Assembly: GCF_026262505.1 (NCBI RefSeq)
Contig: NC_067204.1
Coordinates: 8,899,797-8,963,796, forward strand
DNA length: 64,000 bases
DNA from: Trichomonas vaginalis G3
Taxonomy: Eukaryota; Parabasalia; Trichomonadida; Trichomonadidae
Direction: 5' to 3'
Of this stretch, positions 30,298-39,714 are shown in pieces; position 1 is the first letter of the stretch; each line of letters begins with the position of its first letter. The notes below the pieces were generated by a model that did no database searches, was not told the origin of the DNA, and saw only the letters and a list, made by a program, of their open reading frames with translations. The position numbers and the translations under genes were made by a program.

Positions 30298-30516
30298 ATG
30301 TCATTTCCGAAAAATAGAAGCGTAAGTGTTTCAAAAGGTTTAATGGCGGTGGCAGATGTGAAGTTAAATTCACCAACTCAAACAAACAGTCAAAGTGTTG
30401 TTGTCAATGTCAAAGAAAGAGATGTTGAAGTGGGGAAACCATACGAAGACGAAGATGGTATAACAATAGTTCCTGTAAAAGAACAACCAACATACCTGAA
30501 GTTAGCAGAGACTTAA
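30298..30516 (+). CDS. E2 72-aa acidic protein
   Basis: Start at the ATG at 30298 (MSFPKNRSVSVSKGL) with leader AAGTAAAATG. The product is a small protein with VVVNVKERDVEVGKPYEDED in the middle, acidic toward the end. No family recognised. Located between the capsid and penton-like genes. Confidence 0.55.
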   Translation: MSFPKNRSVSVSKGLMAVADVKLNSPTQTNSQSVVVNVKERDVEVGKPYEDEDGITIVPVKEQPTYLKLAET

Positions 30517-30601
30517 GTTCTGTTGCAGATATTCGAAACGACTACCAACAACTTAAAGACAAACTTAAAACTCAGGAGAAGATTTGTCAAGCTTTGGTAT
30601 A

Positions 30602-30877
30602 ATGTTAAACTTGGTCGAACACAACCCTGTAAAAGTGAACTCATATGTCATTGCACCTCATGAAATTTTGAAAGAACTATTGAAACTTTTGACAGAGGCA
30701 GACGATATAAACATCAAAGAAATAGAACCCGACATTAGTTGCTGTGGTGTTTCATATAATGTCATTGACAAGATATACGTTATGAAAGGAGGTGAAACGT
30801 TGAACTTAAAATATAGTTTCCCAGACGTCATAAAAATATTTGACGACCACAACATTTCATTAAAATTTACTTGCTAA
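30602..30877 (+). CDS. E2 91-aa protein, unknown
   Basis: Start at the ATG at 30602 (MLNLVEHNPVKVNSYVIAP); longer versions would need a non-ATG start. Mixed alpha/beta with two adjacent Cys in the middle (DISCCGVSYN) and a Cys at the end. Stop lies 4 bp before the penton-like start. Function unknown. Confidence 0.55.
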   Translation: MLNLVEHNPVKVNSYVIAPHEILKELLKLLTEADDINIKEIEPDISCCGVSYNVIDKIYVMKGGETLNLKYSFPDVIKIFDDHNISLKFTC

Positions 30878-30881
30878 GTAA

Positions 30882-31697
30882 ATGGCAGAAGACATAGTGG
30901 TTTATACTATTACGACTAAAAACCCTGAGTCATATAATTCTATAACAACAAACTTACAAAGTCCTCAAGGACGATATTGTAAACTGACCTTAAACACGAT
31001 GACGACTAAAGCCTGTTTTGCTCTTTTGACACCAGAAGACTTTGTTGTTGTGAATGGTAAAAAATACTTCTTTGAAGATACTTACTCAGATATACCACCA
31101 ACAGGTTTTGTTGACTTATTTAATACTTTAAGGACGGATGTAACATGTGCTGCAACTAGAGCAGGTTTCATTATGTTTGGATGTCCGACTGAGTTTACTA
31201 TAAACGATATGAGCTATAATACAAAACTTATATCTGGTTTTTACTACCAACAGTTTCCTATAACAGGAAAAGGTGTCATACAAGGTTTGTCTGTTCCATT
31301 GACTTTAAGTACACCTATTTTATATATTGTTTCAAACTTAGGTTCAAAGTGCTATTCGAATGTCGACAGAAACTACTATGACCAAAAGATACTCATGCGT
31401 ATAAACAACACTTTCTCTGCTGGTTTGCCTATTGTTCATTCGAATGCAGAGTTTTCAGCTTTAGTAAACTCAAACACTTTAGCAAACATAAACTTAACCT
31501 TAGTTGACGCAAACTTTGTTCCTGTAAAACTTTTATGTCCTATGTATTTGTCAATGACGGCAGAAAGTTTCGAATTGGAAGATGCAACTGGTGAAAGTAT
31601 TGTACTACAAGAACAACTTCAACAACAAATAGCTCAAGAACAACAAATGCAACAAATGCAACAAATGGAACAAATGCAACAACAAAGTCAAGAATAA
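30882..31697 (+). CDS. E2 penton-like (minor capsid) protein
   Basis: A whole 271-codon frame with the poxvirus-late-like leader AAGTAAATG. Beta-rich body of about 235 residues, then a Gln-rich tail of repeated MQQ units. Size and position fit the single jelly-roll penton protein of Polintons; the fold was not checked. The Gln tail differs in repeat number from E1. Confidence 0.6.
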   Translation: MAEDIVVYTITTKNPESYNSITTNLQSPQGRYCKLTLNTMTTKACFALLTPEDFVVVNGKKYFFEDTYSDIPPTGFVDLFNTLRTDVTCAATRAGFIMFGCPTEFTINDMSYNTKLISGFYYQQFPITGKGVIQGLSVPLTLSTPILYIVSNLGSKCYSNVDRNYYDQKILMRINNTFSAGLPIVHSNAEFSALVNSNTLANINLTLVDANFVPVKLLCPMYLSMTAESFELEDATGESIVLQEQLQQQIAQEQQMQQMQQMEQMQQQSQE

Positions 31698-31725
31698 AAA
31701 AAATATTTTTTTTATTTTTATAAAA

Positions 31726-32959
31726 ATGTACAGAATAGACGTTTCAGATTTTTATGACTTCCAAGCGTTCAGAAATATGTGTCCATTTAGAGACTATAAC
31801 AAAGCAGTCGAGAATTTGAAACGTTTAGTCATTTATGTCGACTCTGCCCCAGAATGTTATGTCATGAAAGAATGGGATGTTGTCTTTAACAAACCAAGAG
31901 CAACAATAGTTTCAGAACAAGAATGTAGACAGAAACTTAAGAAAATAAAAGTCGTACAAGTTGGTATGAAGATGTTAGATGCTTGGGATATCTTATTGTC
32001 AAAGTTAGAAGATTTTTCAGTTCGTGGTATAAAGTTCTATACACCATCTCCAAACTTCTATTCTATCTTCACTGGATATAAATACGAACAAGTAGAATGG
32101 AAAGAAAATGTTATAGAAGCTTGGTTAGACCATGTCAAAGAAATTATATGCAATGGAAACGAAAGAGTCTATGAGTATATCTTATGTTGGTTTGCAAACA
32201 TCTTACAACATCCAAGTGCTAAAAATGAAACTGCTCTCATCATAATTGGAAAACAAGGAACAGGTAAGAACACTTTCTTTACAGATATCTTATGCAAACT
32301 GTTAGAGGGCTATTAGAACCCGAATATGACAAACTTAGAAAACATCTGCGGTAAATTTAACTCTTCAATAGAGAATATGAAACTTATAGTATGTAACGAA
32401 CTTCAAAGTATAGATACAACAAAGGTTTTAAACTCAGATGCTTTGAAGAGTCTTATAACAGACAAAGTTGGAGTTGTTGAAAGAAAGTATAAGACCAAAG
32501 AGTTTGTGAAAATGTTGCAAACTTCGTCATGGTTTCAAACAATGTTGTTCCGATGAAGTTAGAAAGTTCTGACAGAAGATATGTAGTTGTCAGAACGTCA
32601 GATTCTCATATGCAAGATACAGAATATTTTGACGACTTAGCAGAAACTTTGACACCTAACTTTTACAACCACTTGTTCTCATATTTCATGACATTAGATA
32701 TTTCAAAGTTCAATCCAAGACAAATTCCACATACCGAAGAAGACAAACATTGTTAGAAGCAAACAAGAGTGTATATGAACTGTTCATAGATGAGACTAAC
32801 TTTGAGTGTTTAGATGAAAGGTCATTGTACGATTCATATAAACAATATTGTCAAGAGTATGGTTATATGGCAGCTTCTAAACGTACATTCTTGGCAAATG
32901 TCAAAAATCTTTTAGACATACAGAACGGCGTATATACAAAGAAAAATTTTTATGAGTAA
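31726..32959 (+). pseudogene. E2 superfamily 3 helicase, broken
   Basis: D5-like SF3 helicase with a visible Walker A signature GKQGTGKNTFF after a domain of about 175 residues, and a helical C-terminal part. Leader TTTTTATAAAAATG. In Polintons this helicase works with the protein-primed polymerase. Broken, about three breaks. Confidence 0.75.
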
Positions 32960-32994
32960 ATTTAAAAAAAATATTTTTTTATCCGATAGAAAAG

Positions 32995-33414
32995 ATGACG
33001 AAATATATTTCAGTCAACAAGTACATGACAGAAGTCAAAGAAGAACTAGACCCATTCGCTTATTTGAATGTTTACTTCTACCATTTTGAAAAGTCTACAT
33101 TTGACAAAGTTTGGAACATCGAACCAGTTAAGTTTGCTATTGTGACTAAAAATGGTGCGAAATTTGAAGACTTAGACATAGAAGGTTTGTTAGCAGTCAA
33201 AGAAAATTTTGACAGAAGGTTTTCAAACCTTAAAGAAGGCAAAGCATACAAACTTGTTATACCTTATGAACCAAAGAAAGCAGACGACTATGAATATTAT
33301 GAGTCTAAGATAGTTGAAGTTCAAGGTAAATTGGGTAAAAAGATTTTAGAGTCTAAACCAGTGTTTGCTCCTAAAGAGGAAGAGAACATTGACATTGACC
33401 CAGAAATGTTCTAA
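32995..33414 (+). CDS. E2 139-aa protein with acidic tail ending in Phe; candidate ssDNA-binding protein
   Basis: A whole frame, about 90% identical to E1 7645-8064. The acidic C-terminus EEENIDIDPEMF is identical between copies while the body varies, as expected for a protein-interaction tail. Placed right after the helicase and leader GATAGAAAAGATG. Function inferred only from tail and neighbours. Confidence 0.6.
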   Translation: MTKYISVNKYMTEVKEELDPFAYLNVYFYHFEKSTFDKVWNIEPVKFAIVTKNGAKFEDLDIEGLLAVKENFDRRFSNLKEGKAYKLVIPYEPKKADDYEYYESKIVEVQGKLGKKILESKPVFAPKEEENIDIDPEMF

Positions 33415-33434
33415 AAATAAAATTTTATTTTTAC

Positions 33435-33888
33435 ATGTCAAATTTCTTTTTCTCTGGCTCTGGCTCTGGCTCTTTCTTCTCTTCTTCTACTTTCTTTTCT
33501 TTCTTTTCTCTCTTCTTCTTCTTCTTCTCTGGTGGAGTTATGTCAAATTTGGCGCAACCATATTTATGTAAAAGTCTTTGTCCTTTAATAGCTCTTCTAT
33601 TCTGTTTTCTATTTCATCTTCAAGAACAGCGCATGTGTCTTCTTTGCATTCTAAGAACTTTTGTTGGACTTCATCTTTCCAATCGGCGTCATCTCTGTCA
33701 ACAAGTCTGTCATTGACAAACTTAAAGACTTCTCTGCTTAATGTTTTATGGTTCTTGTCATATTCCCAGAAACAGAACTTTAGAACAAATTCACCTTTCT
33801 TGTTGACACTATGTAAGATTTTATGGTCGACAGATGTTTTGCTGTCGAAAAGTTTGTCTCGAATATAGATAGCGAAATCGCTAGACAT
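33435..33888 (-). pseudogene. E2 homologue of the 155-aa Lys/Glu-tailed protein, broken
   Basis: Counterpart of E1 8081-8548. The N-terminal part is nearly identical; the low-complexity Lys/Glu tail differs in length and words. Divergent from the ATPase over a 35-bp AT-rich spacer. Broken, about one break. Confidence 0.55.
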
Positions 33889-33923
33889 TTTCTAAAAGAT
33901 AAAATTTTAATTTTTCTAAAAAT

Positions 33924-34798
33924 ATGTTAGAAAAAAAGTTTGCTGACATTGACAAGAAATTTGAGAATGTTTTAAACAAGAACAAGAGGAAGTTAGAAAA
34001 TGCTCAGATAAAGCCTATACATGACAAGTTCTTATTTGCTCAGAATGGTATAACAGGTCTAATTGCACCACCTGGGTCGGGTAAGACTTTCACTTATCTT
34101 AAAATGGCTGCACAACAACAAGAACTAGATGAGAAGAACCCATTCTATGAGTTAGTTGTCATTTGTAGTACTTCTGGTCAATTTGACCAAACCGTCAATT
34201 CGTTCAAAGATATTATAAAGAAGTCTAAGTTAGTATGTATAAAAGACTCTGAGTTGTTAGATTGGATAAAGAAGTACCAAAGAAGAGTTTTGAAGTACAA
34301 TGCTATAAATGAGTATGTCAATTCGAAGTTTAAAGACCCAAATGAGGAAATGCAGAGAATATTAGAGAAGAAACACTTCAGAAACAAACAGAAAGAGATA
34401 GAATACATTTCGAAGAAATTGCAATCTTACGATTGGAAGACTTACCCTCATAGATGTCTTCTTATCTTAGATGACTTTGCTTCTCATCCTTTGTTAAAGA
34501 ACAGAGAACAAGACATGTGTCGAATTCTCAAGAAGCTCAGACACTTTAACATTTCAGTTGTCATTTGTGTACAGACAGCAAGAGTTTAAGTAAGGATGTA
34601 AAGAGAATACTTACTGATATCATACTTTTCCCTGGATTGTCCGAAGACGATTTCATGGAACTTATGAAAGAGTCCATGGCAGGTAAGTTTGACAGACATG
34701 AACTATGGGAGAAGTACAAAGTCATACAAGACCCTCATACTTCTTTCAGAATTCATATCTACGCAAACAAAGTTCAAATTGTAAAAAGTCAAGCTTGA
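33924..34798 (+). pseudogene. E2 genome-packaging ATPase (FtsK/HerA, A32-like), broken
   Basis: Same family as in E1: Walker A APPGSGKT near residue 50, Walker B LLILDDF near residue 185, and VVICVQTA after it. Such ATPases pump DNA into capsids, so the element once had a virion-forming gene set. Leader TTTCTAAAAATATG. Broken, about one break. Confidence 0.8.
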
Positions 34799-35045
34799 AA
34801 AATAAAGAGTTTTGGCGACCAGGGTTTTTTCACTACTCGCTGTTCTTCATGAAATTTCATACGGAATTCAATAAAAATAATGTTTATGTTAGAATGTTAG
34901 ATCTAACATGTTTTCTAACATGTTTTCTAACATGGTCTAAAACATACAAAATTCATGAAATTTCATACGGAATTCAATAAAAATAATGTTTATGTTAGAA
35001 TGTTAGATCTAACATGTTTTCTAACATGTTTTCTAACATAACTAT
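34799..35045. repeat. E2 intergenic with two copies of the ATGTTAGA inverted-repeat motif
   Basis: Two copies spaced 106 bp (GAATTC at 34864 and 34970). Each runs through ATGTTAGAATGTTAGATCTAACATG and TTTTCTAACATG steps (given here in parts). The 71 bp at 34873-34943 match the reverse complement of 36071-36141 at 70 of 71 positions. Confidence 0.9.
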
Positions 35046-35987
35046 TTACAAGCGTTTTACATGGTATATGTTGCGATGGTTCATGACTCTAAACAATTTC
35101 GTAGCTTCTATTTCTTCTGTCAGTACATCGAATGTTTTAACGATACCGAAAGTTTCTTTATACTTCTTCTTGACGTCAGATAGAAGGAAATCGTCAGCAG
35201 TTGGATAGTTTTTGTTCAGAAATGCTAACATGTTCATTTTATCTTCTGCTGGCTTTTCTGCTTCTTTCTTTAAGTCTGCATAGTCGTTTCTCATTCTTTC
35301 TATCTCTTTGACTGAGTAGTTATATTTCCTCATTGCTGCTTTACATTTAGAACATTGCGGGTTCATTTTTGCGTTATATTCTGAAACCTTACCTGCTAAA
35401 ACAACTAAGGCGTCAATTGCTCTCTTCATCTCGAACATAGCGGGTCTTATTTGTTCGTTCCATACCTTACCTCTTCTATCTTTATCTCTTATTTCCCAAA
35501 CACATTTTGCAACTAATGAAACAAAGTTGTCGTAGGTCTTAAATTCTTCGGATTTGTAAAGGTCAGAGATGTTCTTATATACCATGTCGCAATCTTTGTC
35601 CATAACCTTATGGTTGCAATGAAATCCTAGAAACTCATAGTTTACCTTTCGTATGAACTTCTTTATTTCTACTGAGTCAGTAACTTTAACTTCAATTTCG
35701 TCGAATTCAGGAATAGTGAGTTTTTGTTGTTGGATTTCAGGCAATTTGGGTAAATGGTCAATAATGTCCTGCATTTCATAAAGATACTGTTCATTTGTTT
35801 CATCTTTCGCACTACAGTCTAAATTACTTGTTAAAAGTTCTTGCTTTATCTTCTGGATTTTTGTTTCGAAAGTATATGAAGAAGGAATGAAGTTTTTCAT
35901 CTCTACCAACATAGATGTTGGATTCATAACTAACGAGTTTGGTGCTGTAGTTGTTTGAACTGTTGTTGTGCCGATTGTTGAAATCAT
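35046..35987 (-). CDS. E2 313-aa protein of the inverted-repeat-flanked cassette
   Basis: A whole minus-strand frame, about 90% identical to the E1 protein but with a different first 12 residues (MISTIGTTTVQTT). Contains CNHKVMDKDC and CSKCKAAMRKYN as possible metal-binding words and a C-terminal helical region that could be a winged helix. The gene is enclosed by 71-bp inverted repeats on both sides. Function unknown. Confidence 0.6.
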   Translation of the reverse strand: MISTIGTTTVQTTTAPNSLVMNPTSMLVEMKNFIPSSYTFETKIQKIKQELLTSNLDCSAKDETNEQYLYEMQDIIDHLPKLPEIQQQKLTIPEFDEIEVKVTDSVEIKKFIRKVNYEFLGFHCNHKVMDKDCDMVYKNISDLYKSEEFKTYDNFVSLVAKCVWEIRDKDRRGKVWNEQIRPAMFEMKRAIDALVVLAGKVSEYNAKMNPQCSKCKAAMRKYNYSVKEIERMRNDYADLKKEAEKPAEDKMNMLAFLNKNYPTADDFLLSDVKKKYKETFGIVKTFDVLTEEIEATKLFRVMNHRNIYHVKRL

Positions 35988-36047
35988 ATTTTTTATACAA
36001 AATAAAAAAATATTTTTTTAAAAAAACCAACTTTATTTTTTATTTCG

Positions 36048-36145
36048 GGAAAACTCATGAAAATTCAAGAGTTTTAGACCATGTTAGAAAACGTGTTAGA
36101 AAACATGTTAGATCTAACATTCTAACATAAACATTATTTTTGCTG
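36048..36145. repeat. E2 right inverted copy of the ATGTTAGA motif
   Basis: Inverted partner of 34873-34943. It contains the perfect palindrome GTTAGATCTAAC and three GTTAGAAAA steps. At the same place E1 has three copies of the GGGTAGA-type motif instead. Confidence 0.9.
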
Positions 36146-36163
36146 AAAAAGTGTTATTTTTTC

Positions 36164-36358
36164 ATGTCCGAAGACTCGAAGGTGCAACACTTCCAAAATA
36201 CCGACGAACTCAGAAGAGCAGCATGGCAGTATCTTCTTGACAACTTCTTTGAGTTCTCCAGGCACACCTTGGAAAATGCTGAAGAACTCCGACACAGAGA
36301 ATTTGGAGAAATTGCACTCCAATACTACCTTGACAAACAAAGGGTAAACAAAGGGTAA
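36164..36358 (+). CDS. E2 64-aa helical protein of the Inr block
   Basis: Start at the ATG at 36164 by match to E1 and by the leader AGTGTTATTTTTTCATG. It differs from the E1 protein at about one residue. Likely a small regulatory or binding protein; no family recognised. Confidence 0.6.
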   Translation: MSEDSKVQHFQNTDELRRAAWQYLLDNFFEFSRHTLENAEELRHREFGEIALQYYLDKQRVNKG

Positions 36359-36398
36359 AATAAGACTAAAAACTTAACGTTTAAAAAGTGACATTTTT

Positions 36399-36599
36399 AT
36401 GAGCTCCGAGTCACCGAGAAAACTTGGTCAGATGTTAGCAGCTTACTTCCCTGAGGAGGATGGAAGCGTTACATACGTAAGGTTCAAAAACAACGAACCT
36501 GGAATTGCGTACCAAATTCGCAATTACATGACCATGGAAGAGTACGAAAGGTTTCTACAAGAGAAACCAGCTCTAAACAACTCAGAAAAGAAAGAATAA
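36399..36599 (+). CDS. E2 66-aa acidic protein
   Basis: Homologue of E1 11536-11736 with two or three residue changes (for example VRFKNNEPGIAYQIRNY). Leader AGTGACATTTTTATG. Convergent with the Pro-rich gene, 27 bp between stops. Function unknown. Confidence 0.6.
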   Translation: MSSESPRKLGQMLAAYFPEEDGSVTYVRFKNNEPGIAYQIRNYMTMEEYERFLQEKPALNNSEKKE

Positions 36600-36626
36600 A
36601 AAGTTTAACTCGTAATTGTTTATTTT

Positions 36627-37253
36627 TTACTTGTATGGGCAAGCTGCAAGAATGAAGTCGACTATCTCGGTCTTTGTCTTGACCAGTTGGACTGCTCTTG
36701 CGAGTACGTCTGTTTTACGGTCTCCAGCTGGTGTCTGACCTTCGTAATTGCGCATGTTCTTGAGAGCTCCAGTTGTAAATGGTTGTAGGATGAAGAGTCT
36801 CTCAGACTGCTTGAGGTAGTCTTCACGGTCACGAACCGAATCTGTGGTACGAGTCGAATCGGTCGATTTGAGGGAAGAGAGTGAGAGCCTGTCTTCTTCC
36901 ATAGGGGCTGTGGCATACTCTTTGCGTAAACGGTTCAGACCTTCTTCGAACTCTTGGTCTCTCTTGGACTGAGATTGGAATTTGAATTGGGGTGGAGGGT
37001 TTGACATGAACATCCAAGGGTTAGGGAAGTAAGGCATGGGTTGAGGAGGGTAGTTTGGAAAGCCTTGTGGTGGGTAGTTTGGAAAGCCTTGTGGTGGGTA
37101 GTAACCTTGAGGTGGAAATTGGTAGTAATTCGGAGGTCCTTGTTGGAACTGAGGTTGCTGTGGGGAGCCTTGTGGAGGTGGAACCTGTTGTGGTGCTGGA
37201 GCATGCTGTTCTTCTGGCTGTGGAACGGGTTCAGTAGGTGGGACGTCGGACAT
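36627..37253 (-). CDS. E2 208-aa Pro/Gln-rich protein
   Basis: Disordered Pro/Gln/Tyr-rich N-terminal half with repeats of the type PQGFPNYP, followed by a conserved C-terminal half nearly identical to E1. A TDSTRTTDSVRDRE stretch precedes a helical end. Function unknown. Confidence 0.6.
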   Translation of the reverse strand: MSDVPPTEPVPQPEEQHAPAPQQVPPPQGSPQQPQFQQGPPNYYQFPPQGYYPPQGFPNYPPQGFPNYPPQPMPYFPNPWMFMSNPPPQFKFQSQSKRDQEFEEGLNRLRKEYATAPMEEDRLSLSSLKSTDSTRTTDSVRDREDYLKQSERLFILQPFTTGALKNMRNYEGQTPAGDRKTDVLARAVQLVKTKTEIVDFILAACPYK

Positions 37254-37283
37254 TCGTTTGTGTCTTAACCGTCTTTGTTCTGA

Positions 37284-37638
37284 AACAATATAATATTGTC
37301 TTGAAAAAGTACAATATTGTCTTGAAAAAGTACAATATTGTCTTGAAAAAGTACAACATTGTCTTGAAAAAGTACAACATTGTCTTGAAAAAGTACAACA
37401 TTGTTCTGAAAAAGTACAACATTGTTCTGAAAAAGTACAACATTGTTCTGAAAAAGTTCAAGACTTGTTCTGAAAAAGTACAGCCGTACTCAAATTTGAG
37501 AGACATTGTACTGAATTTATACAACATTGTTCTGAAAAAGTACAACATTGTCTTGAAAAAGTACAACATTGTCTTGAAAAAGTACAACATTGTCTTGAAA
37601 AAGTACAACATTGTCTTGAAAAAGTACAATATTGTACT
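37284..37638. repeat. E2 21-bp minisatellite in divergent promoter region
   Basis: About 16 units of TACAACATTGTCTTGAAAAAG (21 bp) with a less regular stretch near 37450-37520. It lies between two divergent genes. Because 21 is a multiple of three the array is open on both strands, which produces spurious long frames. E1 has an unrelated 22-bp array here. Confidence 0.9.
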
Positions 37639-37646
37639 GACTCAGT

Positions 37647-38009
37647 ATGGAGCTTGACCCCTTAGACGAAGCAATTTATCTAATTGAGGTAAATGAAACC
37701 GTGAAGGAATATCTCAGCAAGTGCAAACCAAGCAAGTCCATTGGCTTCTGGTTGTCCAAGAATAGTGTCTTAAAGTTGGAAATTGAAACAGGTGTTGCAA
37801 TTCAAGTTCCAGAAGGCACTGCATTCGATGATATTAAGGATGTGAAGAAAGAAGCCCTCTTGAAGTTCTTCATGAAACGTCCTTGGATACTACTTCCATA
37901 TCGTGAGAGCCCAATTCCACGAATTACACAAATTCTCAGAGCACTACTTCACTACTCTGGACAGCCGTTCTTCATAACCTCAGAAGGCGACATCCAACCA
38001 ATTCAGTAA
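37647..38009 (+). CDS. E2 120-aa DEAIYLIE protein
   Basis: A whole gene directly after the minisatellite. Shows GTAFDDIKDVKKEALLKFFMKRPWI and a C-terminal ALLHYSGQPFFITSEGDIQP (given in part). Only about half identical to the E1 version although neighbours are above 90%. No family recognised. Confidence 0.6.
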   Translation: MELDPLDEAIYLIEVNETVKEYLSKCKPSKSIGFWLSKNSVLKLEIETGVAIQVPEGTAFDDIKDVKKEALLKFFMKRPWILLPYRESPIPRITQILRALLHYSGQPFFITSEGDIQPIQ

Positions 38010-38036
38010 ACATCTCATTTTAACTTCACTTTTTTT

Positions 38037-38321
38037 ATGTTTTTACTCACACTCGTACTCAACAGGTTTGTGTACAACTATTTCAACTGTGAACCTTGTA
38101 TTGACCGGTCTTCCTGCAAATGCAAGTTCGGTCAATACACAATTTATGGTGGCAAGAAAGACAGTGGGGAATGTTATTCTGACATCTGTTGTTGCGCTCG
38201 AGAGAGAATTGAAATTCCAGACCCAACTCCAACAAGAACTCTCAAGTTGCCGAAGACTCATGTGAAGAAGAAGCCTTCTGGTAAGTTTCTTATAGCCATA
38301 TACATGGCACGCTTTGAGTAA
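38037..38321 (+). CDS. E2-only 94-aa Cys-rich protein
   Basis: A short gene with no counterpart in E1. Leader TTCACTTTTTTTATG gives a perfect Inr (TCACTTT). Hydrophobic N-terminus (MFLLTLVLNRFVYNYF), then nine Cys within about 35 residues (CEPCIDRSSCKCKFG ... CYSDICCC), then a Pro/Lys-rich tail. It could be a small secreted or disulfide-rich protein; a signal peptide is possible but weak. Function unknown. Confidence 0.55.
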   Translation: MFLLTLVLNRFVYNYFNCEPCIDRSSCKCKFGQYTIYGGKKDSGECYSDICCCARERIEIPDPTPTRTLKLPKTHVKKKPSGKFLIAIYMARFE

Positions 38322-38343
38322 AAACATTTTTTTCATTTTTTGA

Positions 38344-38928
38344 ATGAAGCAAGTTAAATTCGTCCCACACCAAACTCAATGGACCGATGAAGAGTTTCAA
38401 GCTATGGTTGAAGGTGTTGAGAACGACATAGACGGCGAACTTGAAGGAGCTCAAACCACAATTGCAACCAAAATTGCAGAAGTCAAGGAACAAATAGCTC
38501 CACTTAAAGCTACCAAAGCTACTCTTGACCTCATGGATACTTACCGTTTAGAAGTAAAGAGTGGAATAAGACAATTAAAATTAAAACTTCTAAACTACGA
38601 AGCTATACTCCAAAAGTTAGCAGAAATGAGAAGACTTTACCAGAGCTACTTACATGTAAGGGACTTACCTTCAAGCAGTCCGACCAAAGATGAATTTTCT
38701 GACATTGTCCCAATTTTGTCCGAAAGTCAGCTCAGATGTTTTGAACTGCTCCCAACATATCCAGAATATGAACGTTTGCCTGAACTCTTCCGCAATCTCA
38801 AAAAACGTTTTTTGGTTCTCATGTTCGAAACTTTTATCGGAAGAGACAACAAACGTTCAGAAGAAGAACAAGATATTATTTTAAACTTGTTGTATGACTT
38901 AACCGTCATAACAAGCTTTTTGAAGTAA
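38344..38928 (+). CDS. E2 194-aa coiled-coil protein
   Basis: A whole frame with leader TTTTCATTTTTTGAATG (Inr). Acidic N-terminus, then Ile/Lys/Leu heptads over residues 40-110, then a helical C-terminal region. 22 bp separate the Cys-rich gene's stop from this start. Function unknown; possibly oligomeric. Confidence 0.6.
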   Translation: MKQVKFVPHQTQWTDEEFQAMVEGVENDIDGELEGAQTTIATKIAEVKEQIAPLKATKATLDLMDTYRLEVKSGIRQLKLKLLNYEAILQKLAEMRRLYQSYLHVRDLPSSSPTKDEFSDIVPILSESQLRCFELLPTYPEYERLPELFRNLKKRFLVLMFETFIGRDNKRSEEEQDIILNLLYDLTVITSFLK

Positions 38929-38960
38929 AACCGTCATTCTCAAACCACTTCATTTTTTCG

Positions 38961-39665
38961 ATGTCCGAACAAGCACCGAAGCCGAACACAATGGAAGATG
39001 TCCTTTCAATGTTGCCAGACAAGCGCCCAGTTCAAATTCAAATTTTGAATTTGAAAGCTCATCTGACAAACACCGTTAAGACTCTCCAAAGTAGTCTTAT
39101 GGAAGAGATGAAGGGACTTAAAGGTGAGTTCCTCATGAACCAAGCTTCCAATGAGAAAGTCCTGAACGATTTGACGGAAACCTTGCGCATTTACGCGAGA
39201 GAGAACCGAGACCTTGCCAGACTCATCTACCGTTTCTTCGAAGAGATAGACGCCATCTGGAAGGTACTCGGAAAGGACAGAACCTCCAACACCGTACTTC
39301 GTGAACACAGAATTGCCGAAGGAATTGTCGAGGAAGAAGAGAAACACGAAGAAGAGGAAGAGGAAGAAGAGGAAGAAGAGAAACACGAAGAAGAGGAAGT
39401 TTGGGCAACCCTTGTTGCCGATGACACTTACGAAATTTCCCAACCCTACCCATACCAAATCCGCAACAAGGAGACCGGCAAGGTTCTTACCCCAGTTCTC
39501 AACAACTTGGGACACTTGAACCTTACCCTTCGGAATTACGGTTCAATCTCCATGGGCAAGCTTGTCGCAATTCAATGGGTTCCAAATCCAAACAAGAGGA
39601 CGAAGGTCAGACACATTGACGGTGACAAGCTCAACAACCGTAAGGAGAACCTCGAGTGGTTCTAA
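38961..39665 (+). CDS. E2 234-aa coiled-coil protein with C-terminal HNH-like domain
   Basis: Same build as E1 13658-14347: helical N-terminus, poly-Glu stretch (longer here), then a NUMOD4/HNH-like end with RNKETGKVLTP, MGKLVAIQWVPNPN and VRHIDGDKLNNRKENLEWF. Leader TTCATTTTTTCGATG. The N-terminal half differs from E1 in scattered words (residues 14-60), while the HNH end is conserved. Confidence 0.7.
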   Translation: MSEQAPKPNTMEDVLSMLPDKRPVQIQILNLKAHLTNTVKTLQSSLMEEMKGLKGEFLMNQASNEKVLNDLTETLRIYARENRDLARLIYRFFEEIDAIWKVLGKDRTSNTVLREHRIAEGIVEEEEKHEEEEEEEEEEEKHEEEEVWATLVADDTYEISQPYPYQIRNKETGKVLTPVLNNLGHLNLTLRNYGSISMGKLVAIQWVPNPNKRTKVRHIDGDKLNNRKENLEWF

Positions 39666-39714
39666 GAGTAAAAAAATTTTATTTTAGGGGGAAACCCCGA
39701 GTAAATTTAAGTTT

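Noticed and set aside
37231-37657. Long frames of about 135 codons on both strands over the 21-bp array
   Set aside because: The array period is a multiple of three, so any frame without a stop stays open. The same site in E1 has an unrelated array.
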